Shown here: one piece after another, positions 6,806 to 11,725 of the stretch | Position numbering within the stretch: the first letter of the stretch is position 1 | Layout of the letters: the number at the start of each line of letters is the position of its first letter | Assembly (NCBI GenBank): GCA_003242495.1 | Contig: QGUO01000066.1 | Coordinates: 1-11,725, forward strand | Length of the DNA stretch: 11,725 bases | DNA from: Pseudomonadota bacterium | GTDB lineage: Bacteria; Pseudomonadota; Gammaproteobacteria; Steroidobacterales; Steroidobacteraceae | Direction of reading: 5' to 3' | Translations under genes and position numbers: made by a program | The notes under the pieces: generated by a model | What the model saw: only the letters and a program-made list of their open reading frames with translations | Told to the model about the DNA's origin: nothing | The model's database searches: none

Positions 6806-8836
6806 TCAACCGATCTTCGTGAGACTGCCCTTGAGCGAGGCAACGCCGCTCGAGGCGAGATCGAGCATGGCGCTGCCCTGCACCGCCGTCTTGGTGCCCT
6901 TGACGTCGAGCTGTTGCCCGGACACGCTCGTCTGCGTGCCGTCGATCTCGACCTTGGCATTGCCCGACAGCTTGAGCTGGATGCCGCTGATCTCGATGCT
7001 GCCGTCGGCCTTCATGACGATGCTCGCCTGCCCCACCTTGAGCGTGATCTGCTCGCCTGCGGTGAGCTCGTACTGCCTGTCGACCTTCTGGGTGTCGTTG
7101 CCCTTGACCGTCGTGGTGCGGTCCTCGGTGACGCTGCGCGTCTCCTTGCCCTTGACGGTGGTGTCGAGATGGCGCCCGACCTCGAGCGTATCGTCGTTGG
7201 CGATGGTGACCCGCCGGTCGCCGGGATCCTTCTTGTCGGCGCCGATGGTGACGATCTGATCGTTCTCCACCACCAGGTTGAGATTTTTCTCGGCGTGGAT
7301 GTAGATCTCTTCCGCGCCCTTCTTGTCGTCGAAGCGGATCTCGTTGAAGGTCTCGACCGTGCCGTCGGCGCTGCTGCGGCTCTTGATGCCGCTCACCGTG
7401 GGCTGCGACTCCGGACTGTAAGGAGGCAGCAAATCGGGGTTGTACACGCTGCCGATGATCAGCGGCCGGTCGGGGTCGCCGTCGATGAACGACACGACCA
7501 CCTCCTGGCCGACGCGCGGCACGTACAGCGCACCCCATTGCTTGCCCGCCCAGACCTGCGCGACGCGCACCCAGCACGAGGTCTCGCGGTCGTGCTTGCC
7601 GACTCGGCTCCAGGGAAACTGCACACGCACACAACCGAGCGCATTGGCCTCGATCTCGCGCTCGGACTCGGACGAGGTGCTGACCACGACGGCCGTTTGC
7701 GTGCCCTGGATGAGCGGCTTCGGTGTGAGCCGCGGCGGGCGATAGGGCTCGCGTGCATCGATGGCCTCGATCTCGATCCGTGCCGAGACGTGCGGCATGG
7801 GTTCGCCGGTCTCGCGGCTGGGCCCCTGCAGCACGCAGCGGCTGGCCGTGATCAGGTACTGCTTGTTGAAAGTCGCGCTCGGATGGTCCGTCAGCCTGAA
7901 CAGGCGACCGGCTGCCAGCCCCGCCGCATCGCCACTGCCGCGCATGAGGGTCTGCGCCGCTTGCAGCTGCTCGGCACGCAGCTTGGCGACACGCTCCACG
8001 CTCGCGGCAGAGATCTCGGCGACCCCGGCCGGATACTCGAACAGCTCGAAGCGCGCCACGTCGTCGGGGCGCCGGCGCGTGACCTGTGAGACCCCGTCCG
8101 CCAGCCCCGCCGAGCTGCCGTCGCGGACATCGCGCGCCGCGACCGCAGCCGCCTCGAACGAACGCGCCATCGTCCAGGTGCTGAGGTGATCGCGCCACGC
8201 TGCCCGGCCGCCCGGCGGGTAATACGGCACGTCCTCGTATCCTTCCGCGGCCGTGAGCTTGCCGACCTCGTCGACGAGCACCATCACATGCCGGTCGGCG
8301 AGATGCTCGAAGTAGTAATAGATCCCCTCGTGCTCGAGCAGGCGGCTCAGGAAGTCGAAGTCGCTCTCACGGTACTGAACGCAGTACTCGCGGGCCGGAT
8401 AGCTGCCGGCGAGCGCCAGGCGATACTCGCTGAACCTGGCTTCCTGGCAGACCTTCTTGAAGATGTCGACGACCGAGCTGTCCTGAAAGATGCGGCAGTC
8501 GGCCCGGCGCGTGAGCAGCCAGAACGACGGGCGCAGCACCGCGCGATACAGATGAAAGCGCTCGTCGTACCCGGTGTACGCGAACTCGGTGACCACGCCG
8601 TGGAAATGGCGTATCGGCTGCGTGCCGCGCACGAGGATGCCGACCGGCTGGCCGAGGATGCCCTCTGGGTCTGCGGCACCCGCCGCGGCCTGGCCTTTCG
8701 TGCCCACCAGCTCGAGCTCGATCTCGAACGGGCGACTCACCCGTTCCTCGGCGCAGACGCGCAGCACCGCCATGTCCGCCAGGTCGCCGGACGCGGTGAG
8801 GGTCAGGGTATAGCGGTCGTCGCGCTGCGCTGGCAT
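6806..8836 (-). CDS. vgrG: VgrG (TssI), T6SS spike protein
   Basis: VgrG trimerises to form the needle spike on the Hcp tube, resembling phage gp27-gp5. The 676-residue product has the gp27-like part at about 1-360, including YRESDFDFLSRLLEHEGIYY (155-174). The gp5-like OB fold lies at about 380-465 with VRVQFPWSR (403-411), GQEVVVSF and the GDPDRPLIIGSVYN signature (453-466). A beta-helical tail of repeated V-rich segments runs from about 515 to 676. The protein ends within this needle region, so there is no C-terminal effector domain. The ATG at 8836 is the only plausible start, because an in-frame TGA lies 12 bases upstream. No clear Shine-Dalgarno sequence precedes it, which is unusual next to well-marked neighbours; the upstream 80-bp gap holds two strong hairpins. 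It sits directly before the DUF6931-like and PAAR genes, so the three probably assemble together. Confidence 0.97.
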   Translation of the reverse strand: MPAQRDDRYTLTLTASGDLADMAVLRVCAEERVSRPFEIELELVGTKGQAAAGAADPEGILGQPVGILVRGTQPIRHFHGVVTEFAYTGYDERFHLYRAVLRPSFWLLTRRADCRIFQDSSVVDIFKKVCQEARFSEYRLALAGSYPAREYCVQYRESDFDFLSRLLEHEGIYYYFEHLADRHVMVLVDEVGKLTAAEGYEDVPYYPPGGRAAWRDHLSTWTMARSFEAAAVAARDVRDGSSAGLADGVSQVTRRRPDDVARFELFEYPAGVAEISAASVERVAKLRAEQLQAAQTLMRGSGDAAGLAAGRLFRLTDHPSATFNKQYLITASRCVLQGPSRETGEPMPHVSARIEIEAIDAREPYRPPRLTPKPLIQGTQTAVVVSTSSESEREIEANALGCVRVQFPWSRVGKHDRETSCWVRVAQVWAGKQWGALYVPRVGQEVVVSFIDGDPDRPLIIGSVYNPDLLPPYSPESQPTVSGIKSRSSADGTVETFNEIRFDDKKGAEEIYIHAEKNLNLVVENDQIVTIGADKKDPGDRRVTIANDDTLEVGRHLDTTVKGKETRSVTEDRTTTVKGNDTQKVDRQYELTAGEQITLKVGQASIVMKADGSIEISGIQLKLSGNAKVEIDGTQTSVSGQQLDVKGTKTAVQGSAMLDLASSGVASLKGSLTKIG

Positions 8837-8916
8837 GGCAATGCGTCAGGCAGCGCGGCAGTCGTGGCGACTGCCGACCAGGTGGACAGCCAGCGCCGCC
8901 GGGCGGCGGCGCGCCG
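8837..8916 (-). other. Intergenic gap with two tandem inverted repeats upstream of vgrG
   Basis: This 80-bp spacer lies between the 90-aa ORF and vgrG. Two perfect inverted repeats are visible. In one, GCGCCGCC (8893-8900) pairs with GGCGGCGC (8905-8912) around a 4-nt loop. In the other, CGGCAGTC (8856-8863) pairs with GACTGCCG (8869-8876) around a 5-nt loop. On the transcribed (minus) strand they appear in that order, 16 bases apart. The second ends 19 bases before the vgrG start. Neither is followed by a run of U, so standard intrinsic termination is unlikely. Partial transcription attenuation or RNA stabilisation between the small ORF and vgrG is possible. GC-rich DNA forms such repeats by chance more readily, so the second repeat, with its less repetitive arms, is the stronger signal. 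Confidence 0.55.
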
Positions 8917-9189
8917 TCAGACGAAGACCAGCCTCAGGCAGGCCTCCTCGTTCTTCGAATAGAAATACAGCCCGTCGGTGTCCTTGCCCTCGTCGAGAAT
9001 GACCGGGACCGCACCTTCGAACTTCTGCCTGGCGATGGCGGTGGCCGCCACCTCGTTGATGTTGTGCGTCTTGACGTACTCCGCCCAGCGCGCGTCGCTC
9101 TTGTCGATCCGCCGGCCGGCATCCGATGCCCGCCTGAGCAGCTGTGTGAACTGGTAATAGTCGAACTCGACGACTTTGCCGCGCGCCAT
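8917..9189 (-). CDS. Small hypothetical protein between clpV and vgrG (90 aa)
   Basis: I do not recognise this family. The 90-residue product starts MARGKVVEFDYYQFTQLLRR and ends NEEACLRLVFV. It has no signal peptide, transmembrane segment or metal-binding cluster, only one Cys (residue 84), and a mix of charged and aromatic residues typical of a small folded cytoplasmic protein. It looks like a real gene: composition is ordinary for a soluble protein (not the Arg/Pro/Ala-rich look of shadow frames), and it lies colinear with its neighbours in an otherwise empty gap. The ATG at 9189 is preceded by AAGGG with an 11-base spacing, longer than usual, and no other in-frame start is near. It follows clpV after 124 bp and precedes vgrG by 80 bp. 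Possible roles are a small accessory factor, an adaptor or a cargo/immunity protein; nothing in the sequence chooses among them. Confidence 0.75.
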   Translation of the reverse strand: MARGKVVEFDYYQFTQLLRRASDAGRRIDKSDARWAEYVKTHNINEVAATAIARQKFEGAVPVILDEGKDTDGLYFYSKNEEACLRLVFV

Positions 9190-9313
9190 GACCGGTGCAA
9201 ACCCTTGTGCTGAATGCTGCCGCGGTAAGTACCCGAAACGCCCGCCACTTGCAAGCAGCCGGGCGTGGCGGCATGCGGTGCATCGCGGAGTCGGTGAGAT
9301 GCGTCGTCATGGC
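9190..9313 (-). other. clpV to small-ORF intergenic gap; weak hairpin, no clear promoter
   Basis: This 124-bp gap is the longest in the window. It contains one 7-bp inverted repeat, CCGCCAC (9242-9248) with GTGGCGG (9265-9271), separated by 16 bases. It lacks a following U-tract, so it is at best a weak terminator or RNA structure. I looked for sigma70 -35/-10 and sigma54 -24/-12 elements on the minus strand and found no convincing match. If the spike genes have their own promoter, this gap is the most likely place for it. Confidence 0.35.
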
Positions 9314-11725
9314 TCAGGCGAACGTATAGGCGAAGTCGCCGTCCGCCACGGTCACCGCGATGCGCGCCGTCGGCTCGGCGCGCGCCGTGCGCTCGAGCAG
9401 CTCGCGGCTGACCTGGGGGAGCAGCGTATTGGTGAGAATCGCGTCGATCATGCGGCCGCCGCTCTCGGGCTCCGTACAGCGCGAGGCGATGAGCTCGACC
9501 ACCTGTTCGTCGTACTCGAGCGTGATCTCGTGCCGCGCACGTACCCGCGCCACCACACGGTCGAGCTGCAGGCGGATGATCCGGCCGAGCATGGCGTCGC
9601 TGAGCGGATAGTAGGGAATCACCACCATGCGGCCGAGCAGCGCCGCCGGGAAGGTCTTGAGCAGCGGGGCGCGCAGCGCCTTGGCAATACCGTCCGGATC
9701 GGGCAGCAACTCGGGGTCCTGGCACATGCTCATGATGAGATCGGTGCCCACGTTGGTCGTGAGGATGATGAGGGTGTTCTTGAAATCGATGAGCCGTCCC
9801 TCGCCGTCCTCCATCACGCCCTTGTCGAACACCTGGAAGAAGATCTCGTGCACGTCCGGGTGCGCCTTCTCGACCTCGTCGAGCAGCACCACGCTGTAGG
9901 GCTTGCGGCGCACCGCCTCGGTGAGCACTCCACCTTCGCCGTAGCCGACATAACCCGGCGGTGCGCCCTTGAGCGTCGAGACGGTATGCGCCTCCTGGAA
10001 CTCACTCATGTTGATGGTGATCAGGTTCTGTTCACCGCCATACAGCGCCTCGGCAAGCGTGAGGGCGGTCTCGGTCTTGCCGACGCCCGACGGACCGGCC
10101 AGCATGAACACGCCGATCGGCTTGTTGGGGTTCTCCAGACCCGCGCGCGCGGTCTGCATGCGACTGGCGATCATTTCGAGCGCATGGTCCTGACCGATCA
10201 CCCGCTGGCCGAGCGTGCGCGGCAGCTCGAGGATGGTGGCGATCTCGTCCTTGACCATGCGACCGACCGGGATGCCGGTCCAATCCGCCACCACCGAGGC
10301 GACGGCCTGCTCGTCCACGCTCGGCAGCACCAGCGGCCGCTCGCCCTGGGCCTCCTCGAGCTGCTGCTGCAGTTCCTTGAGGCGCTCGGCCGCGGCGCGA
10401 CGCTCCTCGTCACTCAGCGGCTCGGCCCCGGCGGCCGGTGCCGGCGATGCCTCCGCGGACGCATCGGTGGATGATTCATCGGTGGACGATGCCTCGGCGG
10501 GCGCATCGACACGACCGGTGGCGGCGCGCAGGCGTGCACGCAGCGCCAGGATCTCGTCGACCAGGGTCTTCTCGCGCCGCCACGCCGCCTCGAGCTCCTC
10601 GAGCCGCGTCTTCTCGGTCGCGAGCGCCGCACGCACCGCCTGCTCGCGCGCGGCGGTGTCCAGGCCGATGGCGGCCTCGCGGCCGATGATGCCCAGCTCG
10701 ATCTCGAGCGCCTCGATGCGGCGACGGCTGTCCTCCACCTCCGCGGGGGTCGCATGATGGCTCACCGCGACCCGGGCGCATGCGGTATCGAGCAGACTGA
10801 CCGCCTTGTCCGGCAGCTGCCGGTCCGGAATGTAACGATGCGAGAGTTTCACGGCCGCCTCGAGCGCCTCATCGAGCACCTGCACCCGATGGTGCTGCTC
10901 CATGGTCGAGACGATGCCGCGCATCATCAGCACCGCCTTGTCCTCGGTGGGCTCCTCCACTTTCACCGTCTGGAAACGCCGGGTGAGCGCCGGATCCTTC
11001 TCGATGTACTTCTTGTACTCGGCCCAGGTGGTCGCGCCGATGGTGCGCAGCGTGCCACGCGCCAGCGCCGGCTTGAGCAGGTTGGCGGCATCGCCGGTGC
11101 CGGCGGCGCCGCCCGCGCCGACCAGGGTGTGCACCTCGTCGATGAACAGCACGATGGGCTGCGGCGAGGCCTGCACTTCGTCGATCACCTGGCGCAGGCG
11201 CTGCTCGAACTCGCCCTTCATGCTCGCGCCGGCCTGCAACAGACCGACGTCCAGGGCGCGCAACGCCACCCCCTTGAGAGCGGGCGGCACGTCGCCGGCG
11301 GCGATGCGCCGTGCGAAGCCCTCCACCACCGCGGTCTTGCCGACTCCTGCCTCGCCGGTGAGGATGGGGTTGTTCTGTCGCCGGCGCATGAGGATGTCGA
11401 TGATCTGCCGGATCTCGTCGTCGCGCCCGACCACGGGGTCGATCTTGCCGAGCCGCGCCTGCTCGGTCAGGTCCACCGTGAAGCGCTTGAGCGCCTCTTG
11501 CTTGCCGAGCTGCGCCGGCGGCAGCGCGCCGCTCGCCTCGCCCGGGGCCGCCTGCGATGCCAGTCGTGAACCGTCGTTCGCGCCCAGCGCCGACTCGGGC
11601 GATGCCGACACGATCTGCGCGAAATCCTCGGCAAGCTGGTCGGGGCGCACGCGCTCGAACTCCCGCGAGATCCCCAGCAGCACGTTGCGCAGAGTGGGCG
11701 ACTTGAGGATGGCGAGCAGCAGGTA
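9314..11725 (-). CDS. clpV: ClpV / TssH, AAA+ ATPase that recycles the T6SS sheath; 5' end outside window
   Basis: ClpV is a hexameric Clp/Hsp100 ATPase that unfolds contracted TssB-TssC sheath so it can be reused. The visible 803 residues start inside the N-terminal domain, which normally binds the sheath; probably about 80-100 residues are missing. The first AAA+ module has Walker A GEAGVGKT (11333-11356), Walker B VLFIDEVHTL and the pore-side GAGGAAGTGDAANLLKPAL region. A coiled-coil middle domain follows. The second AAA+ module has Walker A GPSGVGKT (10073-10096), NMSEFQEAHTVSTLKGAPPG and VVLLDEVEKAHPDV. The FQEAHTVSTLKG wording is typical of ClpV and separates it from housekeeping ClpB, which usually has a YMEKHAVSRLIG type segment. 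Between the middle domain and second module is a 32-residue Ser/Thr/Asp/Ala-rich insertion (10418-10513). The gene ends 124 bp before the small unknown ORF. Both ATP sites look intact. Confidence 0.97.
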   Translation of the reverse strand, partial: YLLLAILKSPTLRNVLLGISREFERVRPDQLAEDFAQIVSASPESALGANDGSRLASQAAPGEASGALPPAQLGKQEALKRFTVDLTEQARLGKIDPVVGRDDEIRQIIDILMRRRQNNPILTGEAGVGKTAVVEGFARRIAAGDVPPALKGVALRALDVGLLQAGASMKGEFEQRLRQVIDEVQASPQPIVLFIDEVHTLVGAGGAAGTGDAANLLKPALARGTLRTIGATTWAEYKKYIEKDPALTRRFQTVKVEEPTEDKAVLMMRGIVSTMEQHHRVQVLDEALEAAVKLSHRYIPDRQLPDKAVSLLDTACARVAVSHHATPAEVEDSRRRIEALEIELGIIGREAAIGLDTAAREQAVRAALATEKTRLEELEAAWRREKTLVDEILALRARLRAATGRVDAPAEASSTDESSTDASAEASPAPAAGAEPLSDEERRAAAERLKELQQQLEEAQGERPLVLPSVDEQAVASVVADWTGIPVGRMVKDEIATILELPRTLGQRVIGQDHALEMIASRMQTARAGLENPNKPIGVFMLAGPSGVGKTETALTLAEALYGGEQNLITINMSEFQEAHTVSTLKGAPPGYVGYGEGGVLTEAVRRKPYSVVLLDEVEKAHPDVHEIFFQVFDKGVMEDGEGRLIDFKNTLIILTTNVGTDLIMSMCQDPELLPDPDGIAKALRAPLLKTFPAALLGRMVVIPYYPLSDAMLGRIIRLQLDRVVARVRARHEITLEYDEQVVELIASRCTEPESGGRMIDAILTNTLLPQVSRELLERTARAEPTARIAVTVADGDFAYTFA
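10462..10490 (-). repeat. Short imperfect tandem repeat inside clpV
   Basis: Two 14-bp copies on the plus strand, CATCGGTGGATGAT (10462-10475) and CATCGGTGGACGAT (10477-10490), differ at one base and are spaced by a 15-base period, which keeps the frame. They encode the SSTDESSTD-like part of the low-complexity insertion in ClpV. In-frame slippage expansion is the simplest explanation. Confidence 0.7.

Noticed and set aside
5887..6960. Minus-strand ORF of 357 aa ending in the PAAR sequence, suggesting an N-terminally extended PAAR fusion
   Set aside because: The upstream 258 residues are an off-frame reading of vgrG and the DUF6931-like gene. A ribosome binding site and ATGA overlap place the PAAR start at 6186.
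6776..8089. Plus-strand ORF of 437 aa opposite vgrG
   Set aside because: Antisense shadow of vgrG with no recognisable domain.
6183..8198. Minus-strand ORF of 671 aa spanning the 3' two-thirds of vgrG and the DUF6931-like gene
   Set aside because: Its upstream part is an off-frame reading of vgrG. Only the last 205 codons, from the ATG at 6800, form a real gene.
9196..9212. Possible sigma54 promoter upstream of the 90-aa ORF (CAGCAC, then TTGCA on the minus strand)
   Set aside because: The spacing is one base too long, the first element lacks the GG, and the -12 part is only a few bases before the ATG, too close for a promoter of this gene.
8846..9725. Minus-strand ORFs at 8846-9310 (154 aa) and 8934-9725 (263 aa)
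   Set aside because: They overlap clpV and the 90-aa ORF in other frames and have Arg/Ala/Gly-rich composition typical of shadow frames.
9176..10474. Plus-strand ORF of 432 aa opposite clpV
   Set aside because: Antisense shadow of a clear AAA+ ATPase; His/Arg/Leu-rich translation without a domain.

Overview
This window is a compact, single-strand block of a type VI secretion system (T6SS) locus. All ten genes read on the minus strand. In transcription order (right to left) they are: clpV/tssH (5' end outside the window), a 90-residue unknown ORF, vgrG/tssI, a DUF6931-like gene, a PAAR gene, tagH (FHA domain), tssJ (lipoprotein), tssK (baseplate), tssL (long form with an OmpA domain), and tssM (3' end outside the window). 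The DNA is very GC-rich, so nearly every other frame is open for long stretches. The long plus-strand ORFs are antisense shadows. GC richness, T6SS proteins of proteobacterial type and a TssL carrying its own OmpA domain suggest a beta- or gammaproteobacterium. The sequence does not support naming a genus.

Layout. Positions 9314-11725 encode the ClpV ATPase that recycles the contracted sheath. Positions 5887-9189 form the spike module: the small unknown ORF, VgrG, the DUF6931-like protein and the PAAR tip. Positions 4530-5843 encode the FHA-domain protein TagH, thought to be a post-translational regulator or scaffold. Positions 1-4533 encode the membrane complex (TssJ-TssL-TssM) with the baseplate adaptor TssK. 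Sheath (TssB/TssC), tube (Hcp), remaining baseplate genes (TssE/F/G), TssA and any kinase/phosphatase pair are not in the window and presumably lie beyond its ends.

The genes look like one operon. Four junctions are very tight: ATGA overlaps at DUF6931/PAAR (6183-6186) and tagH/tssJ (4530-4533), one base between tssL and tssM, and 5 bp between vgrG and the DUF6931-like gene. Larger gaps (124, 80, 43, 26 and 87 bp) lie elsewhere. The 80-bp and 87-bp gaps contain strong inverted repeats without U-tracts, which may tune expression within the operon. No convincing promoter or intrinsic terminator, RNA gene, mobile element or CRISPR was found, and no gene-free stretch exceeds 300 bp.

The least understood parts are the 90-aa ORF and the 205-aa DUF6931-like protein. 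VgrG has no visible toxin extension and the PAAR protein is a bare 99-residue domain, so no recognised effector or immunity gene is present. The two unknown proteins are the best candidates for adaptor, cargo or accessory roles.
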